A stretch of 64,000 nucleotides of DNA. Origin: Salipaludibacillus aurantiacus (lineage in GTDB: Bacteria > Bacillota > Bacilli > Bacillales > Salisediminibacteriaceae). The stretch spans positions 285,553 through 349,552 of the forward strand of contig NZ_FOGT01000003.1 in the NCBI RefSeq assembly GCF_900111295.1, given 5' to 3'. Below, piece after piece: positions 56,395 to 64,000 of this stretch (position 1 is its first letter; each line of letters opens with the position of its first letter). A program made the position numbers and the translations under genes. The notes under the pieces were generated by a model. It ran no database searches and was not told the DNA's origin. It worked only from the letters and a program-made list of their open reading frames with translations.

Positions 56395-58227
56395 TCAGCA
56401 GTCTTCAAGGTAAAGGGGAAGACGAATTGTAAATTTAGTACCTACGCCTTCTGTACTTTCAACTTCTATGTCGCCATCATGATCTTCTATGATCTGGTAA
56501 GAAACCATTAGACCCAGTCCGGTCCCTTTTTCCTTAGTCGTAAAAAAAGGCTCACCAACACGGGACAGCATAGATTCAGGAATCCCGCATCCTTCGTCAA
56601 TAATCTCTACCACCGCAAATGTCTTCTCTTTTTTCAGGCAGACCGTTATTTTTCCATTGTCCATTGCCTCAATAGCATTTTTAATAAAATTCATAAAAAC
56701 CTGCTTAATCTGGTTGCTGATACAGCGGATTCTCAGATCTTCCGTCTCTTCTTCTATATAAATATAAATATTTTTAATAATCGCCTGAGTATTCAGGAGT
56801 GTAACGATATGGTCAAGCAGCGAGTTTAATGAGCAGACTGCTTTGGCTGAAGTCTGGGGTTTAGATAAGATAAGAAGCTCATTCAAAATTTGTTCTATTC
56901 GGGCAAATTCAGAATTCATAATATCGAAATACTCCTGTTTGCCCTCCCCGCTCATCTGGATTAATTGAAGAAACCCTTTCAGTGATGTCAGCGGGTTGCG
57001 TATTTCATGGGCGATTCCAGCAGCCAGCTGCCCAACGGCAGATAATTTTTCTGACTGGTAAAGCAGTTCTTCTGATTTCTTCTTTTCTGTCACATCCCTG
57101 AATGTAAACACTGTCCCTACCACTTTTTCGCCCATTACCATAGGCGTCATGACGTATTCTATAATCAAAGGCTTTCCGTCTTTCCTGAAAATAGACACAT
57201 CGTTTTTACGGACTACCGTCTCTTTAGACAAATCGCTGACATCCGGGCATATATCTCTTAACATCACATTTTTATCTTTGTTAAAAAGCCGGCCAAGCGT
57301 ATATTCATCCAACTCTTCCTTTGAATAACCTGTCATTTCAGCTGCTGCCTGATTCCACATAATGACGTTAAAATCATTATCAAAGCTTGCAATCCCTTCT
57401 TTAACCGATTCCAGAATCAATTCATTTGTTTTGAAAACTTCTCGGTATTTCTCCAAGCTTTCCCGTTCTGACGTTATATCTTTAATAATGCCGTAGACAC
57501 CGATAATATTTGACTGAACAATAATTGGCAAAGCTGTAATTAAGAGATGGAATGGTTTAGTAACATTCCCCGAAAAATTACATTCCGCTGCTTGGGGTTT
57601 TCCGTTAATTGCATAGTTAAACAGGCTTTTAAGGATATGTTTCTTACTTTCCGGAACAAACTCTAAATAATTGCTTCCTAGCAATAGTTTCTCATTTATT
57701 GGAAATAACTTTTGAAACGCTGAATTCACCGCAAGCATATTACCATCCATATCAACTGAGCATACAGCGTCAGGATGCTTTTGAAAAAGGGTCCGGTAGC
57801 TTTCTTCCACCACTTCCATCGCTAAATGTTTTTGGGTAATATCCTGAAAGACAATTAACAGCCCTCCTTGTTTCGGATAGGCCTTAACATGGAACCACGT
57901 ATCATTAGCTGAGTAGTACTCATCAAACTCTACCGGCGTCTCGTTCATAAGGGAATGGTAAAAAGCTTCATAGAAGAACGTACGGACGAGACCTGGAAAC
58001 TCCTCCCATATATTTTTTCCAAGCAGATAATTTCTGTCTTTTCCAAGGTACTTTTTTGCTGATTTGTTTATGTATTGAATTTCCCAGCGGGAATTAAGAT
58101 ACATAACTCCATCAGACAGAAGATCCATCGTACTTGCAAAAGAAGATACGACCCCTTCCCGGTCTTCTTCTTGTCCTATAAGCGAGAGAATATCATTTTG
58201 CAATATATGATGTTTATCAGCTTTCAT
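56395..58227 (-). CDS. Three-PAS sensor histidine kinase, cytosolic (sporulation-kinase type)
   Basis: 610 aa, no membrane helices. Three PAS domains (about 30-131, 142-252, 268-382) precede phospho-acceptor H407 in GIAHEIRNPLTSLKGFLQLIQ and a C-terminal ATPase with NFIKNAIEAM, DEGCGIP, GTGLGLMVSYQII. This is the KinA layout of Bacillus sporulation kinases; no regulator is encoded beside it. ATG 58227 follows AGGGGTGA by 6 bases; a GTG three codons earlier lies inside that ribosome site. Confidence 0.92.
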   Translation of the reverse strand: MKADKHHILQNDILSLIGQEEDREGVVSSFASTMDLLSDGVMYLNSRWEIQYINKSAKKYLGKDRNYLLGKNIWEEFPGLVRTFFYEAFYHSLMNETPVEFDEYYSANDTWFHVKAYPKQGGLLIVFQDITQKHLAMEVVEESYRTLFQKHPDAVCSVDMDGNMLAVNSAFQKLFPINEKLLLGSNYLEFVPESKKHILKSLFNYAINGKPQAAECNFSGNVTKPFHLLITALPIIVQSNIIGVYGIIKDITSERESLEKYREVFKTNELILESVKEGIASFDNDFNVIMWNQAAAEMTGYSKEELDEYTLGRLFNKDKNVMLRDICPDVSDLSKETVVRKNDVSIFRKDGKPLIIEYVMTPMVMGEKVVGTVFTFRDVTEKKKSEELLYQSEKLSAVGQLAAGIAHEIRNPLTSLKGFLQLIQMSGEGKQEYFDIMNSEFARIEQILNELLILSKPQTSAKAVCSLNSLLDHIVTLLNTQAIIKNIYIYIEEETEDLRIRCISNQIKQVFMNFIKNAIEAMDNGKITVCLKKEKTFAVVEIIDEGCGIPESMLSRVGEPFFTTKEKGTGLGLMVSYQIIEDHDGDIEVESTEGVGTKFTIRLPLYLEDC

Positions 58228-58454
58228 GCTTGTCACCCCTATGGTCCATATGAAAAACGTGACTTATCTTAAAGTTTATTGGCGAAAATTTTTGCTGAAG
58301 CGCATACAAATTTTAAATAAATGAAAAATTATACTTTCTGATAAGTACAATAAGAGTCAATCTATTCCTATCTTACCAAAAAATTATAATTAATTATGAT
58401 TTTTTTTAAATTTTTACAGATTATTTCTCGGTTTATCTCCGCAAAATCCGATAA

Positions 58455-58486
58455 AAAACACGGTTTTTCGATAAAAACCGTGTCAT
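58455..58486 (-). terminator. Terminator of the manganese catalase gene
   Basis: ACACGGTTTTT and AAAAACCGTGT with a 4-base loop; TTTTTT on the minus strand. Confidence 0.85.
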
Positions 58487-58497
58487 AATTTGCTATT

Positions 58498-59391
58498 CTA
58501 TATTCCAGCTGACCGTTGAAGGCGTTTAGCAATTTCCTGAAACATATCTTCCGTAATCCCAGGCGCAAATTCCTCAGGTACCTCTTCAAGGTCGGGGACA
58601 GGGCCTCCTTCAGGGGTTCCCTGTATCACTTCAAGCTGACCGCCATCTGGATGTACGCCTTTCCATATTTGGCCAATCTGCTTATAATCTTCCGCACTGA
58701 ATGTATATAATTTTCTCTGAGAACCTTCCGCCTCAAACTTTCTCGCAGTTTCAAACTTACTGTTATCCAAATTGGGAATCGGCAGCATTTTTTTAACATC
58801 CACCCCTGTTATTACTTCAAGCGCCTTTGCGTAAGCCAGAATATGAACGCCGCCTCTTACAAGCAGGTATCCGACCATTTCACGTGCGACAGGATTATCC
58901 GTCATGGAATAGACTCTCATTTTATGAGTGCGTGCTCCGCATTCGAGAAAAAAATTATGAAGTAAATCGAGGACGAGGTTTCCGCTGCTGAAGACGTTAT
59001 CTCCCGTCCATGGCCTTCCCATTGAATCGCCGGGCAAAGATGTCTGGGCAGTTTGAATAAAGTGGTAAGAATTTCGTTTATCTTTGGCATTTTGCATCGG
59101 TGTGATATCAGGATCTCCTGGAAAAGTGGTTCCGGCAATCATGAGATTGATTGTATTAGAAACTAACTCCACGTGGCCCAATTCTTCAGCTGTAATACTG
59201 GCAATTAACTCATAAAACGGCCGAAATTTCTTTTTTTGCCTGAAATTAAATGACTGGAACATATAGTTGTTCAACGTCGACATTTCGCCATATTTTCCAC
59301 CGAGTAATTCCTGAACGGCCGCTGCTCCATTTGCGTCCGGGCTTTTAGGCATAGGCAGTTCAATTTGAAGCTTGTTAATACGCGTAAACAT
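58498..59391 (-). CDS. Manganese catalase
   Basis: 297 aa, di-manganese (non-heme) catalase, like B. subtilis YdbD. It decomposes hydrogen peroxide. Metal-site residues are in GEMSTLNNYMFQSFNF, ITAEELGHVELV, ECGARTHKM and GVHILAYAKAL. Often spore- or stress-associated in bacilli. GCAGGAGGGG precedes the ATG. Monocistronic. Confidence 0.95.
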   Translation of the reverse strand: MFTRINKLQIELPMPKSPDANGAAAVQELLGGKYGEMSTLNNYMFQSFNFRQKKKFRPFYELIASITAEELGHVELVSNTINLMIAGTTFPGDPDITPMQNAKDKRNSYHFIQTAQTSLPGDSMGRPWTGDNVFSSGNLVLDLLHNFFLECGARTHKMRVYSMTDNPVAREMVGYLLVRGGVHILAYAKALEVITGVDVKKMLPIPNLDNSKFETARKFEAEGSQRKLYTFSAEDYKQIGQIWKGVHPDGGQLEVIQGTPEGGPVPDLEEVPEEFAPGITEDMFQEIAKRLQRSAGI

Positions 59392-59497
59392 CTAACCCCT
59401 CCTGCAAGTTTTAGTGTGGGTCTGCTTTCACTGCATATAATCTATATGCTCATCTGAACTTGGCCCATCACAAAAACATGCTGCAGGGAAAAGAGCA

Positions 59498-60244
59498 TTA
59501 AAACTTATCAGCTGACTTATCCAGGATTACAGGAATTTCATCAGTCAAACGCATGCCTTGCGGCGATACGTCACAACGGCAGGCAGCTGTCAGAACTCCT
59601 GCGCTCCCGGCTTTTCTCATAGCTTGGGAAAAAGCCGGGTCGATCCAATCAGCTGGTTTTAATTCCTTTATATCACTTCGCTGTGCCACAAAAAGTAACG
59701 CTGCATGCCAGCCTTTTTCCTCGTTTATATCAATCAATTCAAGCACGTGTTTTGTCCCCCTGGCAGTAACTGCATCAGGAAAATAGCCCGTTTGATTGTT
59801 ATCAGTCAAGGTGACGCCTTTTACTTCCACCACCATTTTTTCTCCGCTGTCGGTTTCAAGTAAATGATCCCACCTTGATCTCCCTTTTGTATATTCTGAA
59901 CGTACATAATTCCACTTCTCGAAACTCGGAAGAAGATTATTTTTCAGCGCAAGGCCTGAAAGCCTGTTAGGAACAGTGGAATTAAGAGATACCCACCCTT
60001 TTCCATCAGGCCTTTTAACACAGACTGCTGAATACGCCGTTTTTCTTTCAGGGTTGTTATTTGGTAATAAATAAATTTCTGCTCCCGGCTTAAGAAGTTC
60101 GGTCAGCCTTCCTGAATCAGGCAGATGTGCTTCTATTTCGGTGCCTTTACTGGCAAGTATGCACGTGATTATAAAACGGTTCGGCCGCTCTGCAAAATAT
60201 GAAAGTGTCATCGAAGGTGAAAAATCGAACGAGGCAAGTGACAT
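59498..60244 (-). CDS. sfsA: SfsA (sugar fermentation stimulation protein)
   Basis: 248 aa, SfsA nuclease-like family. Conserved segments: EAHLPDSGRLTELLKPG, KWNYVRSEYTKGRSRWDHLLE, MVVEVKGVTLTD and FPDAVTARGTKHVLEL; the E-x-K in VEVKG resembles a nuclease core, and DNA binding has been reported. Function still unclear. GAAGGAGGATAATC precedes the ATG. Fifteen bases after the lipoprotein gene, so probably co-transcribed with it. Confidence 0.93.
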   Translation of the reverse strand: MSLASFDFSPSMTLSYFAERPNRFIITCILASKGTEIEAHLPDSGRLTELLKPGAEIYLLPNNNPERKTAYSAVCVKRPDGKGWVSLNSTVPNRLSGLALKNNLLPSFEKWNYVRSEYTKGRSRWDHLLETDSGEKMVVEVKGVTLTDNNQTGYFPDAVTARGTKHVLELIDINEEKGWHAALLFVAQRSDIKELKPADWIDPAFSQAMRKAGSAGVLTAACRCDVSPQGMRLTDEIPVILDKSADKF

Positions 60245-60259
60245 GATTATCCTCCTTCT

Positions 60260-60892
60260 CTACTCTCTGACTTCAATCACAATAGAAGTGGTATAAGTAT
60301 GGTTCTCAGGCACTTCCTCTACCGTAACAGCAAAGTCCGTTCTTAGTTCTATTTCGTACTCTCCCGGCGGGAATCCGGTCTCGTTCATAAATGTCTGATA
60401 AAAATCGGCATGTTTATCGTCCAGACTGTAAGCGATTCGTTTAATATACTCTTCTTCATACCACTGGTTCTGGTCCAGAGTACTCGTTTGCTCAATCTCT
60501 TTTAATGGATAAGGAAGTTCTGCCCCCCTGGTTATTTCAATCATTTCAAAATTAAATGGACTTTCCTGATGTATGATTTCCAATTCTTCAGCTTCTCCGA
60601 TATACTTCAGTTTACCTTTTAATTGAACTTCTTCTTCCGCATCATAAATTGCCTTTTCTGACACAAGCCTAAGCATAAAATCTCCTGCATCGGTTTCAGA
60701 TACAACCGGCTGATTCCCTTCTTCTTCACCTTCGTTTTCCTCTGGTTCATTGTCTTCCGGAACGCTGTTTTCTTCTTCAGCCTCATTATCTTCAGTTATA
60801 TCCTGTTCTGTTTCAGTTGGGCCATTACCACCATTGCACGCGGCAGCTACCACCAATCCCAGTATGACTAGCCACAAAAGCTGTTTTTTCAT
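60260..60892 (-). CDS. Lipoprotein with acidic spacer, unknown function
   Basis: 210 aa. Lipoprotein signal KKQLLWLVILGLVVAAAC, lipobox Cys at 19. A Glu/Asn/Asp-rich spacer of about 50 residues follows, then a beta-rich domain (DFMLRLVSEKAIYDAEEEVQLKGKLKYIGEAEELEI ... GFPPGEYEIELRTDFAVTV), the pattern of an Ig-like or BsuPI-type domain. The family is uncertain. AAAGGAGACGG before ATG 60892 sets the start. Confidence 0.78.
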   Translation of the reverse strand: MKKQLLWLVILGLVVAAACNGGNGPTETEQDITEDNEAEEENSVPEDNEPEENEGEEEGNQPVVSETDAGDFMLRLVSEKAIYDAEEEVQLKGKLKYIGEAEELEIIHQESPFNFEMIEITRGAELPYPLKEIEQTSTLDQNQWYEEEYIKRIAYSLDDKHADFYQTFMNETGFPPGEYEIELRTDFAVTVEEVPENHTYTTSIVIEVRE

Positions 60893-61038
60893 ATTCCGTC
60901 TCCTTTCACACATTCAAGCTGCCTTTAAGTTCCATTGTACTCAAACCTCAATTTTAATGTCTATATGCCTATTATCTTTTTCTTTCTTTTCCCTAATTAT
61001 CAGCATTCTAGTCCCGCTATCAGAGGGTATAGAGGTAG

Positions 61039-61116
61039 AACTTTGCCGTATGATAGTGGAACTCTACCGTATAACCGGACAACTCTACCGTATAAATGCG
61101 AAACTCTACCGTATAA
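61039..61116. repeat. Four 21-bp tandem repeats
   Basis: Copies at 61039, 61060, 61081 and 61102. The 15-base unit AACTCTACCGTATAA is exact in three copies and appears as AACTTTGCCGTATGA in the first; a variable 6-base spacer separates the units (TAGTGG, CCGGAC, ATGCGA). It lies in the 322-base gap upstream of the lipoprotein gene (minus strand). Confidence 0.85.
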
Positions 61117-61146
61117 CAAATACCGACGTTATCCGACAAATAATTC

Positions 61147-61159
61147 GGGGTCAGACCCC
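61147..61159. repeat. Short GC palindrome, third copy
   Basis: Perfect GGGGTC-A-GACCCC, related to the palindromes at 19-35 and 1834-1850 by its G-run, GAC/GTC core and C-run. Confidence 0.6.
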
Positions 61160-61177
61160 CCAGAAATTACCACTAAA

Positions 61178-61216
61178 AAAACCTTTGCCCGTACAGTTCA
61201 CGGGCAGAGGTTTTTT
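61178..61216. terminator. Intrinsic terminator
   Basis: AAACCTTTGCCCGT pairs with ACGGGCAGAGGTTT (one G-T wobble) with T runs at both ends. It overlaps the stop of the small membrane protein gene on the minus strand. Confidence 0.85.
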
Positions 61217-61391
61217 AATTCAGGACGGGGATAAGGCCTGCTATTATTATAAATACTGTTAAAGTTAATACGATGCCTGCCAGATAATAAGCGGGTTTTT
61301 TTAATGAGCTGTTGTCAGGTATTTTGCTTATGAAAACAAAAATCAACAGGAAAGCCATTATTATAAAGATAAGCGGCTGCATAACATCCAT
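61215..61391 (-). CDS. 58-aa two-helix membrane protein
   Basis: 58 aa. Two hydrophobic helices (PLIFIIMAFLLIFVFISKI and YYLAGIVLTLTVFIIIAGLI) with a short polar loop (PDNSSLKKPA). AAGGAGAG lies 7 bases before the ATG and the stop is in a terminator, so it is a genuine small gene. No family recognised. Upstream of it on the same strand, 67 bases away, is the YbjQ-type gene, so they may share a transcript. Confidence 0.78.
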   Translation of the reverse strand: MDVMQPLIFIIMAFLLIFVFISKIPDNSSLKKPAYYLAGIVLTLTVFIIIAGLIPVLN

Positions 61392-61458
61392 GTGTATTCT
61401 CTCCTTACGTTAACATACTTATCTTTATTTTCCCGCTTTATATACTTTGCGAAACAAT

Positions 61459-61776
61459 TTACTCTTTTAATTTAACAGCCGTGCCGTAGACCATCACTTC
61501 AGAGGATCCGGACATGATAGAAGAAGACGTATACCGGACATTAACAATAGCATCTGCACCAAGATTTTCTGCCTGGGAAATCATCTCTTTTTCAGCAATA
61601 TCCCTTGCTTCATTAAACATTTCTTCATACTCTTTCATCTTTCCGCCGACCAGCCCTCTCAGGCCGCCTACTATATCTTTTCCGATATGCTTAGCTTGAA
61701 CGGTGTTGCCTGATACAATTCCCAGATGCTTTTCAATTTCCATACCAGCTATGTGTTCGGTGTTTACCACTATCAT
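61459..61776 (-). CDS. YbjQ/UPF0145 family protein
   Basis: 105 aa, whole-protein YbjQ domain. Features: MIVVNTEHIAGMEIEKHLGIVSGNTVQAKHIGKDIVGGLRGLVGGKMKEYEEM and AENLGADAIVNVRYTSSSIMSGSSEVMVYGTAVKL. Sometimes called a heavy-metal-binding domain, but no metal ligands are obvious and the function is unknown. Two earlier in-frame starts lie too close to or inside AGGAGG; the ATG at 61776 is 7 bases after it. Confidence 0.9.
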   Translation of the reverse strand: MIVVNTEHIAGMEIEKHLGIVSGNTVQAKHIGKDIVGGLRGLVGGKMKEYEEMFNEARDIAEKEMISQAENLGADAIVNVRYTSSSIMSGSSEVMVYGTAVKLKE

Positions 61777-61824
61777 TTCCATTCCTCCTCGGAACATTTA
61801 TTACTTCTTATACGCAAAATACAC

Positions 61825-62715
61825 CTATAAAGTTTCTTTTTGGTCTGCGGTTTCTTTCATATAAGTAATAATTTGCGGATCGATCAAATGGTCATCTCTC
61901 CAGCGTTCTTCGAAATTCTCCTGCATATAATAAGTTTTCAGCTGTTTTTTTACATGGTCAGTATAAGTGTCCTCGGCGCGTTCCAGTAAACCGTTGCTGG
62001 CAAGCAGCTGCTGAACTTCTTTAAGCACGTCGCCTTCAAGCTGAAGGAGATCTTCTTCCGCCGGCTGTGAAAAATACAGCTTATGAAGCTCATAAAGCCT
62101 TCTCAGTTCTTTAATAGGTTCTTTATGGTCATCTACTCTTAAATCGTACTTACGGTCGTTATAGCCGCCGTAGCCTCCTTTATCCTGAACGATAAACAGG
62201 GCAGCAGATTGTTTTCCTCTTGAATCACCGCCTGCAGCCTGCGCTTTATCCAAAGCTTCTACAAGGCGTTCAGCAAGGGAGCCAGAAGCACTTTCAAACG
62301 TTTTAACTAATTGCTGGACAGTATCTTCACTTACTAGTATATTCCCTTGGGCTGTACAGTATGTACCTGCCTGATGCCCGGCCCAGTGGTAACAGTTTTC
62401 CCCTGTATAAGCGGCTGTCTCACCTTTACTGTTCATCACTGCGAACTGCCTTAATTCACGGTCAGGGTCTTCTTTAATAAGCTCTTCTATTATTTTTTCA
62501 GGCGCAAGGCCTTTTTTCAGCAAAGCCAGTCCTTCAGGTCCAAAAGCCGTATTTGCAAAAGACTGAGTAGCCACTGCCCCGACACATGCCTCTGCCCATG
62601 GAACAACCGCTCCCACACCAAGAAATTTGGACTGGACTGCTACTCCCCATTCTTTTGTCTCCGGATCGAACCCTATAATTGAAAAAGTCGCTACTTCCGG
62701 CCAGTTTTTTATCAT
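61825..62715 (-). CDS. DUF1028 family protein
   Basis: 296 aa. The DUF1028 domain occupies residues 1-215: ATFSIIGFDPETKEWGVAVQSKFLGVGAVVPWAEACVGAVATQSFANTAFG and AAYTGENCYHWAGH, with AQGNILVSEDTV. The fold is Ntn-hydrolase-like and members are often found beside amidases; activity unknown. The C-terminal 80 residues form charged helices. The start at 62715 (GGTGGAAGAGAT upstream) is preferred over an upstream frame. Confidence 0.88.
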   Translation of the reverse strand: MIKNWPEVATFSIIGFDPETKEWGVAVQSKFLGVGAVVPWAEACVGAVATQSFANTAFGPEGLALLKKGLAPEKIIEELIKEDPDRELRQFAVMNSKGETAAYTGENCYHWAGHQAGTYCTAQGNILVSEDTVQQLVKTFESASGSLAERLVEALDKAQAAGGDSRGKQSAALFIVQDKGGYGGYNDRKYDLRVDDHKEPIKELRRLYELHKLYFSQPAEEDLLQLEGDVLKEVQQLLASNGLLERAEDTYTDHVKKQLKTYYMQENFEERWRDDHLIDPQIITYMKETADQKETL

Positions 62716-62849
62716 ATCTCTTCCACCTGCTTTCTCTTTTTTTCTATCATAATCTTCAGAAAATGAAAACGTCAATTAAAAGTATTATTTAATCAGGTTT
62801 AACGCCCATGACGGTTGGGAATTAGTGGATAGTGAAAGGAGAGATTCGG

Positions 62850-63497
62850 ATGAAAGTATTAATTATTGGAGCAAATGGCCAAGTAGGCAGACATGCCGTC
62901 AGAATGGTAGGATTAAGCACGATTCATGAAGCAAAAGCGATGATCCGTGATGAGGACCAGCGCCAGGCTATGGAAGAATTGGGGGCTGAGGAAATTGTCA
63001 TCGGGAACCTGGAAGAAGATTTCAGCCACGCATTTGAAAATACAGATGCAGTTATCTTCGCTGCCGGCTCCGGCCCTCACACGGGTAAAGACAAAACAGT
63101 AGATGTAGATAAACTGGGAGCTATCAAGTCGATTGAAGAGGCCGAAAAAGCTGGTGTCCAAAGGTATATTATGATTAGCGCACTTGGTGCGGATCACCCT
63201 GAAGAAGGACCGGAAGAACTTGAGCATTATATGCAAGCGAAAAAAGATGCCGATGACAAACTGCGAAACAGTTCTCTGAACTACACTATTTTGCGCCCGG
63301 GCAAACTGGTGAACGAACCGGCCCGCGGTAAAATAACTGCAAAAACATCTCTTGATAACACAGATTCAGATATTCCAAGAGAAGATGTGGCAGCTGTAGC
63401 TTCCGCCTCTCTTACCATTGAAGAAACAAACCACAGCGTCATCGAGATACTCAGCGGTGATGAAGCCATTGGAACAGCACTTAAATCATTCAAATAA
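62850..63497 (+). CDS. NAD(P)-binding SDR-like protein (YhfK-type)
   Basis: 215 aa, atypical short-chain dehydrogenase. Rossmann motif LIIGANGQVGRHAVRM; AVIFAAGSGPHTG; YIMISALGADHPEEGP; LRPGKLVNEPARGKI. It has the length and layout of B. subtilis YhfK. Substrate unknown. AAAGGAGAG precedes ATG 62850. Confidence 0.9.
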   Translation: MKVLIIGANGQVGRHAVRMVGLSTIHEAKAMIRDEDQRQAMEELGAEEIVIGNLEEDFSHAFENTDAVIFAAGSGPHTGKDKTVDVDKLGAIKSIEEAEKAGVQRYIMISALGADHPEEGPEELEHYMQAKKDADDKLRNSSLNYTILRPGKLVNEPARGKITAKTSLDNTDSDIPREDVAAVASASLTIEETNHSVIEILSGDEAIGTALKSFK

Positions 63498-63502
63498 AAG
63501 AT

Positions 63503-63534
63503 AAAGGGAACGCCTCAGCCGGCGTTCCCTTTAC
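63503..63534 (+). terminator. Intrinsic terminator
   Basis: TAAAGGGAACGCC and GGCGTTCCCTTTA with a 6-base loop. Confidence 0.9.
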
Positions 63535-63563
63535 TTCTCTCCAACATTCCTCTTTTTTCCAAA

Positions 63564-63592
63564 TTGCACCCTTAAAGGATTGCTATTATAAT
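63564..63592 (+). promoter_or_regulatory. Sigma-A promoter of the last gene
   Basis: TTGCAC, 17-base spacer, TATAAT. Confidence 0.75.
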
Positions 63593-63625
63593 AAATTTAC
63601 AAGTAAGACTCAGAGGGGGATTTTG

Positions 63626-63871
63626 ATGGTAGCATTAAAGCTTAAAGAAATGTCTAAACAGGAACGAATAAATATAATTATAGTTTTCGCTCTCCTAGGT
63701 GCAGCCGTTGCAGTTGGCATTTTTGTCGGCACAAACGAAGAATGGATTGCATCAAGGAATTTTACAGCAGGCTACATGGCAGGCTCTCTGCTCGCCGCGG
63801 TGGTGCTGTTCAGCATTTACCGCTCAATTGCTTTTATTTTTGAAAAAATGGGCGGCAGCCACAAGAAATAA
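63626..63871 (+). CDS. Small two-helix membrane protein, unknown function
   Basis: 81 aa. A charged N-terminus (LKLKEMSKQERIN) is followed by two hydrophobic helices (IIIVFALLGAAVAVGIFVG and GYMAGSLLAAVVLFSIY) and a basic tail. AGAGGGGGA lies 5 bases before the ATG at 63626. It has its own promoter and terminator. No family recognised. Confidence 0.8.
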   Translation: MVALKLKEMSKQERINIIIVFALLGAAVAVGIFVGTNEEWIASRNFTAGYMAGSLLAAVVLFSIYRSIAFIFEKMGGSHKK

Positions 63872-63907
63872 TTAAGGATTTTTAAAGAGGACTTTTTCAA
63901 GTCCTCA

Positions 63908-63941
63908 GGCTGTTGAGAAAGTATTCTCAACAGCCTTTTTT
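63908..63941 (+). terminator. Intrinsic terminator
   Basis: GGCTGTTGAGAA and TTCTCAACAGCC with a 4-base loop and T6. Confidence 0.9.
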
Positions 63942-63974
63942 AAAAGAAAAGTAAGATATCTCACGATCTCATCA

Positions 63975-64000
63975 CTACCGGCGGACGCTTTCCGTGGGGC
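63975..64000 (-). repeat. Dispersed Bacillaceae-type repeat, cut by window end
   Basis: CTACCGGCGGACGC then TTTCCGTGGGGC, reading off the window. On the minus strand it ends GGAAAGCGTCCGCC, the common 3' end of the abundant Bacillaceae intergenic repeat, related to the copies at 13797-13835 and 45291-45410. Confidence 0.6.

Noticed and set aside
61039..61116. CRISPR array
   Set aside because: Repeat units are 15 bases with 6-base spacers, far too short, and no cas genes are present.
60935..61234. Plus-strand frame with seven-residue repeats (TLPYxxx)
   Set aside because: The periodicity comes from the 21-bp DNA repeat; no start site and it runs through a terminator.

Overview
The window looks like chromosome from a spore-forming member of the Bacillaceae. 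The evidence is moderate-to-low GC, near-universal AGGAGG-type ribosome binding sites, sporulation-linked genes (SpoVR, a YjcZ-type peptide, a Spo0E-type phosphatase, PAS histidine kinases), a T-box leader and a TPP riboswitch, CodY- and CcpA-type operators, and the Bacillus-style glpPFKD, ilv-leu, khtTU, nupNOPQ and yhcX genes. Acid-rich secreted proteins (the 3D-domain wall protein and the BMP lipoprotein) would suit a halophilic or alkaliphilic member; that is inference. No rRNA, tRNA, prophage, IS element or CRISPR array is visible.

Layout. 0-9 kb: Gly/Pro-rich surface-type protein, methionine aminopeptidase, acetyltransferase, secreted 3D-domain protein, ketopantoate-reductase-like protein, MFS exporter, M3 oligopeptidase, small proteins. 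9-17 kb: PgeF, TPP-riboswitch-controlled TenA, a MerA-like flavoprotein with a TVP38 membrane protein, SpoVR, a histidine kinase. 17-27 kb: one block for branched-chain amino acids, ilvE, T-box, ilvB-ilvH-ilvC-leuA-leuB-leuC-leuD, with CodY- and CcpA-like sites upstream. 27-34 kb: RF3, small zinc-finger-like peptide, a four-gene DUF1538/DUF1538/tandem-PII/CBS cassette, the KhtTU K+/H+ antiporter, a Spo0E-like peptide. 34-45 kb: phosphoglucomutase, the glycerol regulon (glpP, glpF, glpK, glpD with two GlpP-type leader terminators), and a GH42 galactosidase-AraC-galM operon. 45-55 kb: YhcX-type acetyltransferase/amidohydrolase fusion, a BMP-type nucleoside ABC transporter, a CheY-like protein and a chemoreceptor. 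55-64 kb: EutH-like transporter, three-PAS histidine kinase, manganese catalase, SfsA, lipoprotein, small membrane proteins, YbjQ-type protein, DUF1028 protein, NAD(P)-binding protein.

How it works together. The ilv-leu block makes valine, leucine and isoleucine precursors and appears to be sensed at three levels: tRNA charging (T-box), CodY and CcpA. The glycerol genes form a self-contained antitermination regulon. The best candidate for an undescribed system is the translationally coupled DUF1538-DUF1538-PII-CBS cassette at 28988-31574, which has the architecture of a membrane transporter or channel controlled by nucleotide-sensing cytosolic proteins. Several genes shorter than 60 codons were found by reading both strands: a 34-aa YjcZ-type peptide, a 47-aa CxxCxGxG protein, a 58-aa membrane protein and a 22-aa hydrophobic peptide. 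Three families of short dispersed or tandem repeats lie in the intergenic regions.
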